This document shows, piece by piece, positions 50,640-61,523 of a stretch of DNA of 64,000 bases. Under the pieces are notes generated by a model. That model had not been told where the DNA came from. It saw nothing but the letters and a program-made list of their open reading frames with translations, and made no database searches. The translations under genes were made by a program, and so were the position numbers. How positions within the stretch are numbered: the first letter of the stretch is position 1; the number at the start of each line of letters is the position of its first letter. This DNA is from Closterium sp. NIES-65. Taxonomy: Eukaryota; Streptophyta; Zygnematophyceae; Desmidiales; Closteriaceae. Location: assembly GCA_948144175.1 (NCBI GenBank), contig CANXME010002181.1, positions 2,418,001 to 2,482,000 on the forward strand. The letters run 5' to 3'.

Positions 50640-52239
50640 CTCCCAGATGGACCCGCAACTCTGCCTGCTCCTACTTACCCGCTGCGTGAGCCGCCGCGCT
50701 TCGTTCCTGGTCAGAGCCACGCCGCTCGAAGCCCTGCCGCTGAGGGAATGGTCCGCCTGGGGGGAAGAGCTGCTCCACACCTACCTTGCCTCAGCACACA
50801 CAGAAATCCCCAGAGACCGGGCCGAGAGGGAAAGGATTTGGCACCAGGCCGCCCTGCCCGCGTCCCTGGGGGGCCTGGGCATCACCAACCCTGCAGTGGA
50901 GGGGGGATATGCTTACCTGGCTTCAGTCGTTGCTACAGCCCACCTGCTGCGCTCCTTCGGCGACTCGGCGAACCCTGCTCTCACAGAACTTCTGCCGCTA
51001 ATGGACGCCAACGAGGAGTCTACCTCCCTCCTCCCGAGGCGCCTTGCCGCTCTGGAAGCCGAGCTGCCTCCTGATGGAATCGAGGCTCTTCAAGTGGGGA
51101 GACAGAGACCGGACGGGCCAAAGCTCCAACAGTCGCTCTCCCTCGCGGTTCAAACCGCAAGGTTCATACAACTGCTGGACAACTCGCGGAACATGGAGCT
51201 CAACCCGCTGTACGGACACACGCAGAGGCTGCAATCCCTCTTAGGCCCCGGCGCAGGGGACTGGCTGCTCGACGTCCCGCTGATCTCCTCCCTCCGCCTC
51301 GGGCCCTCTCAGTTTTCCACAGCGGCCTCCTTCCGCCTGGGCCTGCCCCTACCTGTGCCAAGACGCTGTGACTGCAGATTCCGCACCACATTCCCTGACG
51401 ACCGCCTCCCGAACCATTTGATGCGGTGCGAGAAAGGGGGGGGGGGGAGAATCGCAACTCACAATGCCCTTCGGGATGAGTGCGCAAAGATAGCTGCGGA
51501 AGCGGGCTTCACCGTGCATAAGGAGACAACGGCTTACTCACCGGTCGAAAACCTCAAAGCGGATATCTCTATCCGCCATCCCGTCACCGGTGAGGTGTGG
51601 ATTTGTGACATCACGGTCACGGACCCCGTCTCCCACCAGGATAAATACGCCCGCAAGGCACCCGGATGGGCAGCGAGGATGCAAGCGGACAAGGAGAGCA
51701 AATATGCCGGGCGGAGCGCTTGGGTAGACTTCTACGCCATGGCAGTAGAGACGTACGGTTACCCCTCACCTGGGGTCCTCGATTTCCTTCGCAACGCAAT
51801 ACAGCTATGGGACACGCGCCCAGCTACTAGATCACAACATGGAGAGGGTCTACGCGCGGAGAGCGGCGGAAACTACATCAGATGGGCCTCAATCGCCGCG
51901 AGAATACCACGCATGGTCCTCCACAGCTGCTGGACCACTAACGCGGTCGCGCCTACGGCTTCAATCCCGCCACCGGCATGGAGGTGTGCGGTCAGACCCC
52001 GGACCGTTTCGTCTAGTTCTGAAACCGCAACGCCTCCCATCGCGGGCGCTCCCTGCAAGGGTAGGAGGAGGAAGGCCAGCTGCGCCGCCGCCGCCAAGCA
52101 ATCTCCTCGCGCCTCTCGACCGAGAGTGCTCCCTGGGCTCTGGAGAATGGCGAAGTGCGCATTCACCAGAATCAGTGTCAGGGCCTGCTGGCACTCCACC
52201 AAGCGCCACAGCTGCGCTAGGGTCGCCGTGGGAACTTGA
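50640..52239 (+). pseudogene. N: C-terminal part with CCHC and restriction-like endonuclease
   Basis: The frame continues from the first two N blocks (LLSQMDPQLC after removing C). A C-D-C...H...C cluster (CDCRF then HLMRC) near 51369-51430 is followed by ATHNALRDE, then KADISIRHP and VWICDITVTDP near 51555-51620. This matches the finger plus HN/PD-D order of the restriction-like endonuclease in R2-type elements, which nicks target DNA to prime reverse transcription. The frame stays open to 52239, with the tail arginine- and serine-rich and possibly out of frame. The first aspartate is preceded by alanine, not proline. Confidence 0.78.
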
Positions 52240-52484
52240 GCCACCCCAGTCCTCAAGGCGGCAAGCGGAATGGGAAGCGGGGGCGGAGGCTGCACGGACG
52301 GAGCATCCGCATCGCGACGCGGGGGAACGAAGGCCCCCCTCGCCCCTCCGCCTCCCGCCCACAATTCCCGTGTTTGGAAGAGGGGGAATCCAGGGCAGGG
52401 GCGGATACTGCGAGGCAGACATAGGACGACTGTAGGCGGGCCGAGCATAATCATCGCCTCGAGCAGGAGGCCGTGGGTACGCAG
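52240..52484 (+). other. N 3' region up to the A5 junction
   Basis: There is no supported gene here. It is GC-rich sequence following the N endonuclease frame and ends at about 52484, where minus-strand A5 gag sequence starts. No poly(A) or simple-repeat tail typical of a non-LTR 3' end is visible. Confidence 0.5.
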
Positions 52485-53485
52485 AGGAGCAGACGCACGA
52501 GCACCTAGAGCAGCAGCCTCGCTAGCACCTAGAGCAGCAGCCTCACCAGTACATAGAGCAGCAGTCTCAATGCCCGGGTCGGGCGGAAAACACCGGTAAC
52601 AATCACCCTCATCACTAATAGTCACAGCATACATGGCAGCAAGAATAGCATCAAAGTCAAGGTCAAAGACAGCTACTCCCGCCCTAGACAGCTCGCCCCA
52701 GCGGGGGATCTCAGTGGCCTCAGGGATCTGGTGACGCCAAGCGTCCGTCAGGCGGCCAAAGCAGCGCTGGGTGGAGTGCGCACCCCCGCACTGCTCACCC
52801 GCGCGGTCGCCGGTGCGTAGGACGTAGGTGCACGGACCAGTACCCCAACCCCGCGAGCGTGCAGCGTACCACTCACGGAGCTGCTAAGGGGGGGGGATGT
52901 CATGAGTGCGCTCCTACTGCTGCTGCTGTTGCTGCTGGCGCTGACCACCACCGGAGCCGACTCTCTGCGCAGCACCACCCCGACCAGCTCCACCTCCTCC
53001 GCCGCCGCCTCCTCCTCTGCCGCCACCTTTGCCACCTCCGCTCCCACCGCCACCGCCGCCGCCGCCTCCGCCTCCACTGCCGCCACCGACACCTCCACCT
53101 CCGCCACCACTCCCACCACCACCCCCACCCCCTACACTGCCCCCACCGCCACCTCCGCCACCCCGGCCAGCCCCTCCAGCACCCTTGCCCCCCTTGCCCT
53201 TGTTGGTGCGGCGTCTCCCGCTCGGGGCAAACGCAGCGCCGACCGAGCAGCAGAGGCAACAGAGGCAAAAGAGGGCAAAAGGTGGGAGGGGGAACACCCC
53301 TCAAAGACGGGGGTGCGAGGGTTACCACGAGAGGCTCCTACAGCGACTATGCTCTTCTCTGCTGCTAGGAGGGCCTTCTCGAGGAGGTCAACGGTGAGAG
53401 TGGTGGGGCAAACTGAGAGGAAGTGGTCCCTGACTACGCGAAGGGAGTCAGGGAGCCGGGTGACTATGTAGTAGAGGGTGATGTA

Positions 53486-53920
53486 CATGGGGGGGGGGGG
53501 TTCTTGGCGCAGAACCCAGCAGGAAGCGCAGCACGGTAGCGAGTGTCACTAGTGCGGAGGTGCGTAATGAGGTCAGCGACTGTGGGAAAGGCAGCAAGGT
53601 CAGGGAAGAGGTACGGTAGCATGAGGCGGCTCAGTGCAGCAGTGACAGGGGAGGAGTAGCGCGCAACTACAGCGTCGTACAAGGTCTGAGCACTTGTAGT
53701 AGAGGGTGATGTACATGGGGGGGGGGGGGGGTTCTTGGTGCAGAATTCAGCAGGAAGCGCAGCGCGGTAGCGAGTGTCACTAGTGCGGAGGTGCGAAATG
53801 ATGTCAGCGACTGTGGGAAAGGCAGCAAGGTCAGGGAAGAGGTACGATAGCATGAGGCGGATCAGTGCAGCAGTGACAGGGGAGGAGTAGCGCGCAACTA
53901 CAGCGTCGTACAAGGTCTGA
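53486..53920 (-). repeat. 231-bp tandem duplication in A5 gag
   Basis: Two adjacent copies, offset by 231 bp, cover the gag segment from the C-tract to SAQTLYD. They differ at a few bases and in the C-tract length. No other A copy has this duplication. Confidence 0.88.
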
Positions 53921-54160
53921 GCACTCTTGTAATGGCTAAAGTGCATACGCTCAGAGGTAGGGAGGTGGCAACGCACAGCAAGACGTGCAGCAGCATCGCG
54001 TGTGGCCCACTGTGAGTGAACAATGGTGTCGGCATTAGCAGCAGGGGCAGGAGAGGCACCAGAGGTGAGGTCAAAGAGGGAGAGACCGTCTGCCCTATCG
54101 CACTGTAGGAAAAGCTGCAGATCATCTACCTAGACGTCAAAGTCAATGGCCCGACCCTGC

Positions 54161-54199
54161 CCCTAAACCCTAAACACTAAACCCTAAACCCTAAACCCT
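54161..54199 (-). repeat. Telomere-type (TTTAGGG)n insertion
   Basis: Five heptamers CCCTAAA (one variant CACTAAA) plus a partial unit interrupt the start of A5 gag. Outside the insert, the gag sequence of relatives continues without loss (DAEG then RAIDF). AGGGT occurs at both edges, which would allow joining by microhomology. Confidence 0.93.
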
Positions 54200-54240
54200 C
54201 AGCGTCAAAAGCGAGGACACTAGGGGTAGCCATGACAGCA

Positions 54241-54892
54241 GTAGACTAGCAGCACGAACAGCAGGGTAAGGGTAGTGCAGTGACAGAGGCGCTGCTCTTA
54301 CCGGACAGGGCGGCTCGGGCGTCTCGGCGGCTCGGCAACTCGGCGGCTCGGGCGGCTCGGGCGGCTCGGCGGTACGGCGGCTCGGCAACTCGGCGGCTCG
54401 GGCGGCTCGGGCGGCTCGGCGGTACAGCGGCTCGGCAGCAACTGCAGCTCGGCGGCTCGGGGTCCCGGCGGCACGGGCGGCTTAGGTGGCGCGGCGGCTC
54501 GGGCGGCTCGGGTGGATCGGATGGCTCGGTAGCAGCTCGGCGGTGCCGGCGGCTCGGTGGTGACGGCGGGGTCGTGTGGGGACGGCGGCGAGGCCGGGTG
54601 GAGCGGCGTCGGGGCCGGGTGGAGCGGCGTCGGGGTCGGATGGAGCGGCGTCGGGGGCCGGGTGGAGCGGCGTCGGGGCCGGGTGGAGCGGCGTCGGGGC
54701 CGAGTAGAGCGGCGGGGCCGGGTGGAGTGGCGGGGCCGGGTGGAGCGGCGTCGGGGCCAGCAGAGGCAGCGCCGGGGCCGGGAAGGGCAGCTCCGGGGCC
54801 GCAAGGGTAGGCGACGGGGCCACCAGAGGCGGCGGCGAGGCAGGGAAGGGCGGCGCCGGGGCCGTACGGGTAGGCGACGGGGCCGCTAGGGC
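54241..54892 (-). repeat. A5 GC-rich leader, gag-proximal part
   Basis: A GGCGGCTCGGC theme covers 54300-54480. GGTGGAGCGGCGTCGGGGCC units of about 25-27 bp cover 54590-54760. The rest of the leader lies beyond B2 at 61006-61345. Confidence 0.82.
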
Positions 54893-55717
54893 TGTTGGTG
54901 CAACCCTATGGTTTGCACTCGGCTTGTTGTCCGTGTGCATGCATGTGTGTGTGTATGGAATGGTATGAGGGCATGGGATAATACATATTTCATGCTTATA
55001 ATTGTGTGTGAATGTTGAGTCATGATGTCGAGTGTGTGTGTTGAGTCAATAGCGAGTTATCGCTAGACGCGTGTTACGCGGTTGTTTGTGTGTCGCGCGC
55101 GGTTTCTATTTTGTCCTGTGTCGAACGTTCGGTGTGTCGCAGGTGTGTGCAGCAGACCCATCAAGAACTCAAGGATGAGTTTGTGATGAAGAGCCCGAGC
55201 CTTGGTGTCAAGCCTCAAGTGATTTCGAAGCTCGCCATACGGGTACACCTCAAGATATTGAAGATAGTTAAATTACTTTGTGTAGTGTAACATTTCACTT
55301 GGTGTAGGCCCTAGTGAAGGGTAGTTTCGAGACCCTTCGTGGTTGGGGACAGTGTGGCACTGTTCCACATCACTGTACCTCGGCTCTTGGGGTTTGTAGG
55401 AGCTGGGAGTCATTCCCAACTCGTAACTCTCCCTAACTCTTCCTATCTTGTGTTCTAAGACTATAGTGGCTGCCATAGTGCCGTTTGTTCAAACCGACAC
55501 TGTGTCGTCAATACTTGGTCAAATCGTGCGATCTAAATTGCCTAGTGTAGGCGAGAATAAGACGCTCCACATCCAAGTTGAATCAAGTCATTTGATGTTG
55601 TGACCAAAACGCTATGAACGTTTGAAGCCGCTGTGCCGAAATCCGACTGTGCACTCTATCTTTCGTTTTAGGCACATTGGAGCCTACTGTGACTATAACA
55701 AGTGGTATCAGAGCCCC
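54893..55717 (+). repeat. B2 5' LTR and primer-binding site
   Basis: It begins TGTTGGTGCAACCC and ends ACTATAACA. Two bases later lies a perfect 12-base initiator tRNA-Met primer-binding site. The LTR aligns with B1 and with the 3' copy. Confidence 0.95.
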
Positions 55718-55734
55718 TTGGAGCAGTTTCGACA

Positions 55735-56385
55735 ATGGCTGGACCTGAGGAAAGTGGTGGCAGAGATGCTGGTGGCAGAGGAGAAGCCCAAGCTCAAGGT
55801 CAACCCCGTGATTCAACCATGGCGCCCGTGCAACCAAGTGTTGGCCCATCTAGGGATGAGCCTAGAGTATTTGGCCTTGACAAGTTCAATGGTGACAACT
55901 TTGCTGAGTGGTCCTTCAGAATGGAGAACATATTTGACCACTATCACCTGCTGGAGGTGATGGAAGGAACGGAGAAGCGTCCCGAGAATGACCCGAAGAA
56001 GAGCCCGTGGGTGCGGAAGAGCGCACAAGGCTACCTCCTACTTGGGCAAGCGTTGGGGAGCAGCCAAATCCGTCACATCAAGCCTTTTCAGCGTGAACCA
56101 GAGAAGGGACCAAAGGCATGGGCTGCTCTCAAGGGTGTACACGCTCCTGCGGAGGCCGCGGGAGTGGCGGTTACGGCAGCGACGACAAGAGCTACGGACG
56201 CGGTCGCGGCCGATTCGACGGCGAGTGTCACTATTGCCACAAGAGCGGACACATGTGGCGCGACTGCTACAAACTCCCTAATGGTTGGACCCCTGCTCAT
56301 GGCCAAGAGGGTAGAGGAGCAGGAGGAGGGAGAGGACGAGGCCGTGGAGGCCGTGGCGTTCGCGGTGGCGGAGCTGCAAACATGA
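55735..56385 (+). pseudogene. gag: B2 gag, N-terminal part
   Basis: It starts MAGPEESGG at 55735. The copia gag feature FNGDNFAEWSFRMENIFDHYHLLEVMEG is readable at 55885-55970, followed by QGYLLLGQALGSSQIRHI. After about 56140 the frame no longer matches, because the zinc knuckle lies in the next frame. About 100 residues of the middle of a typical gag appear to be missing. Confidence 0.82.
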
Positions 56386-57422
56386 AGAGCGGAGACAACG
56401 ACAAGGACCCGAGCGACGATCGATACCCGGGTCTATTCTACTTCGTGTCGACGCAAGCACCGGCTGGTCCAGAGAAGGATGAAGGCTTTGAGGAGCCAGC
56501 AGCTGTGGGGAAGGTGACCCTACACCCCCTGGACTACTGGGTGATTGATAGTGGCGCTACCTATAGCATGACACCTCGCCCGGACTTGCTCACCGAACTC
56601 GAGCCGTCACCGGTGAAGCATGTCACATCGGCTTTGGGGCAGCGAGCAGAGGTGAAAGGCATGGGGAAGGCCATGTTCAAGGGTGCTGATGGGAAGATGG
56701 TGGGCCTCAAGAACGTGCTTTGGGTGCCCAGCCTTGCTGCAAACCTGATTTCCGTGCGGCGGCTGGCAAAGGCCGGCATGGACACTAACTCGAAGGGAGC
56801 CAAGGCCTACACCGCAAGGCTTGGCGATTGAATTCTTTGGGACCTTCATGAGGACAAGGATGTCTACAACGAGATGTGGCAGATCCCAGTGGTCCCTATG
56901 CCTAAGGAGAGGCAAGTGGCAGCAAGCATCAGCACCAAGGATGGAGCGGTCGGTAGCGACGATGGCGCGAACGGTCGCGCTAAGGAGAATGAGCTCAAGA
57001 AGCGCAAACCTGGAGGGACCAGCAAGTTCAGTGAACCTAAGGAGAGTGGTGCAGCAGCCAAGGGGCAGCAAAAGGGTGAGGAGAACCCCGAGGCAGCAGC
57101 GGAGGAGGACTACGGAGAGAGTATGTGGGGCGCTATTGCGAGCGCGGCATTCTCCAATCCAACTTCGGCTACGGGGGAGTGTGATTGGCTCACCTTGCAT
57201 CGGCGCATGGGGCATGTGGCCCTGCCTATCTTGCAGCAGCTAGTGAAGAATGAGATGGTTGCTGGCATACGTGTGAAGGGGGAGCCCGATGAGGTGCTTG
57301 GCTGCCCGACGTGCATTCAAGCCAAGTTCACCCGGTTTCCGTTCTCTAGTTCGGATGCAACGGCAAAGGCACCGCTTGATGAGGTGGTGATGGACGTGGT
57401 GGTGATGGACGTGGCCCCCTGA
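56118..57422 (+). pseudogene. B2 zinc knuckle, protease and GAG-pre-integrase
   Basis: A CX2CX4HX4C knuckle (CHYCHKSGHMWRDC) lies at about 56229-56270, followed by a Gly/Arg-rich RGRGRGGRG stretch. The protease site WVIDSGATYSM is at about 56538-56570. TGA at 56829-56831 interrupts the frame before LWDLHEDKDVYNEMWQ. GAG-pre-integrase LHRRMGHVALP and the C..C of the integrase zinc region (GCPTCIQAKFTRFPF) follow. A local duplication of GTGGTGATGGAC near 57382-57410 precedes the frameshift into pol. Confidence 0.85.
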
Positions 57423-60130
57423 AGCTTGGAGCTGCTGGAGCTGAGTATTTTCTCACCATTGTTGACGTCTACACCCGCATGACTTGGGTGTATGTGCTGG
57501 CCAAGAAGAGTGACGTGGCTGAAACGTTGAAGGCGGATTGGTTCCCGATGGTGGAGCGGCAACAAGACCGTCTAGTCAAGTCAATCCGCACCGATCGAGG
57601 GGGAGAGTTCTTGAGCAAGGAGTTTGGGTTGTGGCTGAAGAAGAATGGTATTCGGCACTCCCTCACCATGCCATACTCCCCTGCAATGAACGGCATCGCC
57701 GAGCGAGCGAACCGCACAATCACGGAGGCGGCACGCGGGTTGCTCATTGAAGCCGGGCAACCCGACTATTTCTGGCCTGATGCGGTGCGGAGCGCGTGTG
57801 TGGCCAAGAACCGAGCCTTGACTCATGTGGGAGCAGAAAAATGGGTGCCCTATGTGGAGTGGCTAGGAAGGAAGCCAAAGGTGGATATGCTTCGGGTGTT
57901 CGGGTGCATGTGCATGGCGCTCGTGCCTAAGCATCTTCGGCACAACAAGCTTGGTGCCAAGGCGGTGTGGGCCGTGCACTTGGGCATGGCTCAAAACAAC
58001 AAGGGATGGCTTCTTTGGGACCCATTCACCAAGAAGTTCTTGGTGAGCAGGGACTGCAAGTTCATGGAGAACTTCATGTACAAGGATTGGAAGGCGGAGA
58101 ATGAGGCGAAGATAGGCGTGCGGTTTGGGGAGGTGAAGAGTTCCGGTTTGGAGCATGTGGAGCTGCCTTTGGAGCTGAGCAGCGGCAGCACAACCACGAG
58201 GCAATCCTCCCTTGTGAATGGGGGAGAGGAGGCCAATGATGCAGAGGAAGAAGAGGAGGAGGTGCAGCAAGTGAGCGAGCGTGCACCGTCACTCCCTTCC
58301 CGTACCACGAGTGCTCCACGGATTCGAGCCACACCGCAGCAACGCCAAGGCCTTCAAGTCCCTGCAGCTGAGGAGGAAGGAAGGGGGAAGAGGATAGTTC
58401 AACCCCCTAATAGGCTGACCTATGATGCACTTGGAAAGCAAGGCAAGACAGCCCTGGCCGGAGCGGCAATGATGGTCGGAGACGACGAGGAGAGTGACTA
58501 CGAGGAGTGTGCCTTCGCGTTCTTCTCTCCGGTGGAGATGCCGGGAGAACCAGCAACTCTCAAGGAGGCTTTGGAGAGTAGTGATGCTGAGGAGTGGAAG
58601 AAGGCCATGGAGAGTGAGCTGAAGAGCATCGAGGAGAATGACACGTTTGAATTGGTGGAGCTACCGGAGGGGCGTACGGCGATAACGTCCAAGTGGCTCT
58701 TCAAAATCAAGTCGGATGCCGACGGCAAGATCGAGCGCTACAAGTCTAGGCTTGTAGCCAAGGGGTACCAGCAGAAGGAGAAGGTGGACTTCAAGGAGCT
58801 GTTTGCCCCTGTAGTGAAGCCGACGACGCTGCGAACCCTATTTGCGGGAGCCGCCATCAAAGGATGGGTGGTGAAGCAAATGGACATTGTGACGGCATTC
58901 CTTAACGGCATCCTTGAGGAGGAGATTTTTATGGCGCAGCCAGAGGGGTTTGATGATGGTAGTGGCAGAGTGTGGAAGCTGAAGAAGGCCCTCTATGGGC
59001 TGAAGCAGGCCCCTAGGCAATGGTACATGAAGCTGCGCGAAGTGTTGGAGGAGATCGGCTTCACTCCCTCAACGGCCGATCACTCCTTGTTCATGCTTGG
59101 CGAGGGGGAGCAGAGGAGCTTCATGGTGGTTTATGTGGATGAAATTCTCATATTCTCACCCTCCTCTGACCTTGTGAAGGAGGTGATGCTGAAGCTGCAT
59201 GACAAGTTCAAGTGCAAGTCCCTTGGCGACGTGAACTTCTACCTTGGGCTCCACATCGAACGAGACGTGGAGAAGCGGAGCATGCGAGTGCACCAACGGA
59301 AGTACCTGGAGGCGTTGGCTGCCAGCTTTGGCCAGAGTGAAGGTCATGTGGCTACTCCCTTTCCCTCTGGGTTCAAGTGTGTGAAGGGGCCAGAGGAGGA
59401 GAGCGTTGGAGAAGAGGAGAGGCGCCGATTTCACTCGTTGGTGGGCAGCCTCATGTATGCGGCGGTAAACACCCGACCGGACGTCGCGTTTGCTACCGCG
59501 CAGCTGGCTAGGGTTGTGCAATGCCCTAATGAGGAGCAAGTAGCAGCTGGAATGAGGGTGGCCAAGTATCTTGGCCAAACACCGACCGTTGGGCTGCAAT
59601 ACTCGGCGGCGGCACAAAGGCGCCAAAAGGGCGCGGATGGTGTTGAACCCGGGCGTTTGTTCCTCACCGCCTACTCGGATGCTTCATATGCATTGGAACC
59701 AGAGGATATGACAAGTGTGGAAGGCTTCATATGCTGTGTTGATGGAGGCCCAACTGCTTGGGAGAGCAAGAAGCAGGTTGACCAAGCTTTGAGCTCGGTG
59801 GAGTCCGAGTATATGGCACTCTTCCGTGTCGTACAGGAGATTGTGTGGCAGCGGCGTTTGTTGGCTGAATTGGGGGAGGAGCAGCAAGGACCTACCCCAC
59901 TGTATTGTGACAGCCAGGGTGCCATTGCTCTTGCTAAGAACCCTGTGTTGCATGGACTCACGAAGCACATGAGGGTGAAGTGGCATTGGACGAGGAGCAT
60001 GGTAACCGCGGGTGAAGTTGAGTTGCGCTACGTGAAGACCACGGGGCAGCCGGCTGACATGATGACCAAGAGGCTGGTGGAGCAGCAGCATTGGAAGTGT
60101 TGCAAGCTGGCTGGGATGGCTCTGAAATGA
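57415..60130 (+). CDS. pol: B2 pol: integrase core, reverse transcriptase, RNase H
   Basis: The longest open part is 57479-60130 (883 codons), and matching sequence begins near 57415. Integrase has FLTIVDVYTRMTW, IRTDRGGEF and MNGIAERANRT. Reverse transcriptase has KWLFKIKSDADGKIERYKSR, QMDIVTAFLNG, YGLKQAPRQW and an active site reading YVDE where copia elements have YVDD. RNase H has YSDASYA, SSVESEYMAL, YCDSQGAI and LTKHMRV. The D-to-E change at a catalytic metal ligand would be expected to cripple polymerase activity. Confidence 0.93.
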
Positions 60131-60171
60131 GAGAGCAACATATCCTAAGGCCAACAATCCGAGGGGGAGTT

Positions 60172-61000
60172 TGTTGGTGCAACCCTATGGTTTGCACTCG
60201 GCTTGTTGTCCGTGTGCATGCATGTGTGTGTGTATGGAATGGTATGAGGGCATGGGATAATACATATTTCATGCTTATAATTGTGTGTGAATGTTGAGTC
60301 ATGATGTCGAGTGTGTGTGTTGAGTCAATAGCGAGTTATCGCTAGACGCGTGTTACGCGGTCGTTTGTGTCTCGCGCGCGGTTTCTGTTTTGTCGTGCGC
60401 GGTTTCTATTTTGTCCTGTGTCGGACGTTCGGTGTGTCGCAGGTGTGTGCAGCAGACCCATCAAGAACTCAAGGATGAGTTTGTGATGAAGAGCCCGAGC
60501 CTTGGTGTTAAGCCTCAAGTGATTTCGAAGCTCGCCAAAAGGGTACACCTCAAGATATTGAAGATAGTTACATTACTTTGTGTAGTGTAACATTTCACTT
60601 GGTGTAGGCCCTAGTGAAGGGTAGTTTCGAGACCCTTCGTGGTTGGGGACAGTGTGGCACTGTTCCACATCACTGTACCTCGGCTCTTGGGGTTTGTAGG
60701 AGCAGGGAGTCATTCCCAACTCGTAACTCTCCCTAACTCTTCCTATCTTGTGTTCTAAGACTATAGTGGCTGCCATAGTGCCGTTCGTTCAAACCGACGC
60801 TGTGTCGTCAATACTTGGTAAAATCGTGCGATCTAAATTGCCTAGTGTAGGCAAGAATAAGACGCTCCAGATCCAAGTCCAATCAAGTCATTTGATGTTG
60901 TGACCAAAACGCTATGAACGTTTGAAGCCGTTGTGCCGAAATCCGACTGTGCACTCTATCTTTCGTTTTAGGCACATTGGAGCCTACTGTGACTATAACA
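60172..61000 (+). repeat. B2 3' LTR (829 bp)
   Basis: It has the same ends as the 5' LTR. It holds an extra 21-bp repeat (CGGTTTCTGTTTTGTCGTGCG, 60379-60399) and scattered single-base differences. Confidence 0.94.
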
Positions 61001-61005
61001 AGGGT

Positions 61006-61398
61006 GGCTAGGAGGGGCCCCGAGGGCGGCTTGAATAGGCCGCTAGGGCGGCTAGGAGGGGCCGCGAGGGCGGCGTGAAAGGGCCGCGAGGGCGACGTGA
61101 AAGGGCCGCGAGGGCGGCGTGAAAGGGCCGCGAGGGCGGCGCGACGCGACGAAGCCGCGAGGGCGGCAGATCGGGGCCGCGAGGACGGAGCGACGCGGCC
61201 GCTAGGGCGGCGCGACGTGAAGGGGTCGCGAGGGCGACGCGACGGGGCCGCAAGCGCGACGCGACAGGGTCAAAAGGGCGGCGCGACGGGGCCGTGAGAG
61301 GGGAGGGCTACTCGGGCAGTGTAGAGCGCGCTCCGGGCAGGAAAAAAGAGGTGGTGGGCCCTAGGAACAGTTCCCACAGAGGAACCTGCTCAATACCA
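61006..61398 (-). repeat. A5 leader, LTR-proximal part, and primer-binding site
   Basis: GGGCCGCGAGGGCGGCG units of about 20-24 bp repeat across 61015-61300. The primer-binding site at 61385-61398 adjoins the A5 LTR. This is the continuation of the leader interrupted by B2. Confidence 0.85.
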
Positions 61399-61523
61399 TG
61401 TGAAACTGAACGAGAATGGAATGACTAAGGGAAAGTTGGGTACAAGTACAAACCCTAGAAAGCTGTACCCCATATGTGCTACCCCACTATAGCCTACAGT
61501 AGCTATGTCATATAAATCTGACA
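61399..61523 (-). repeat. A5 5' LTR (125 bp)
   Basis: On the minus strand it starts TGTCAGATTTATATGAC and ends GTTTCACA. It resembles the A2 LTR, with the same AGCACATATGGGGTACAGC core. Confidence 0.9.

Larger units (their letters stand above)
40144..52484 (+). mobile_element. N: non-LTR retrotransposon with restriction-like endonuclease, split twice
   Basis: Three blocks, 40144-42310, 42884-43314 and 50640-52484, join in frame once solo LTR S and element C are removed with one copy of each target duplication. The product has a charged N-terminal region, a non-LTR reverse transcriptase and a C-terminal CCHC plus restriction-like endonuclease, the layout of R2/CRE/NeSL-type elements. No target duplication or 3' tail could be fixed, and both outer borders lie in copia sequence of opposite orientation. 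Several in-frame stops show decay. Confidence 0.82.
52485..54233 (-). pseudogene. gag: A5 gag, disrupted
   Basis: It starts at the conserved methionine (54233). A 41-bp insertion of CCCTAAA repeats (54161-54199 core) sits after codon 9 or so and shifts frame. The capsid follows with a TGG-to-TAG stop near 54130. A 231-bp direct duplication (about 53486-53920) repeats the segment from SAQTLYDAVVARYSSP to the C-tract, whose two copies hold 12 and 15 C residues. The polyglycine tract (52975-53190), TAG at 52884-52886 just before QLREWY, and the CTYV finger come next. The sequence ends within the ALGAS stretch ahead of the protease. Confidence 0.88.
54893..61000 (+). mobile_element. B2: full-length family-B copia element
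   Basis: The 5' LTR is 54893-55700 (808 bp) and the 3' LTR 60172-61000 (829 bp). The size difference is mainly a 21-bp tandem duplication in the 3' copy. The flanks are AGGGC and AGGGT, a 5-bp duplication with one difference. Inside are an exact primer-binding site TGGTATCAGAGCCCC at 55703-55717, gag, protease, integrase, reverse transcriptase, RNase H and a GAGGGGGAG polypurine tract at 60160-60169. It is a different lineage from A/C/F, with a normal zinc knuckle and long LTRs. Confidence 0.95.
52485..61523 (-). mobile_element. A5: 5' half of an A-family copia element, with B2 in its leader
   Basis: On the minus strand it has a 5' LTR (61399-61523), primer-binding site TGGTATTGAGCAGG and a leader (61345-61001 and 54892-54241, split by B2). 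Gag starts at 54233 and runs to about 52485, where N begins. The protease and pol are missing. The five bases right of the LTR are TTATC. The gag holds a telomere-like insertion and a tandem duplication. Confidence 0.9.

Noticed and set aside
51873-52634. 253-codon minus frame spanning N and the A5 junction
   Set aside because: Only its first codons are A5 gag. The rest is the complement of the N tail, so it is an accidental fusion.
55090-55290. Small frame repeated in LTR B copies (also 60390-60590)
   Set aside because: It lies inside non-coding LTR sequence. B1 has the equivalent region with changes and no conserved start.
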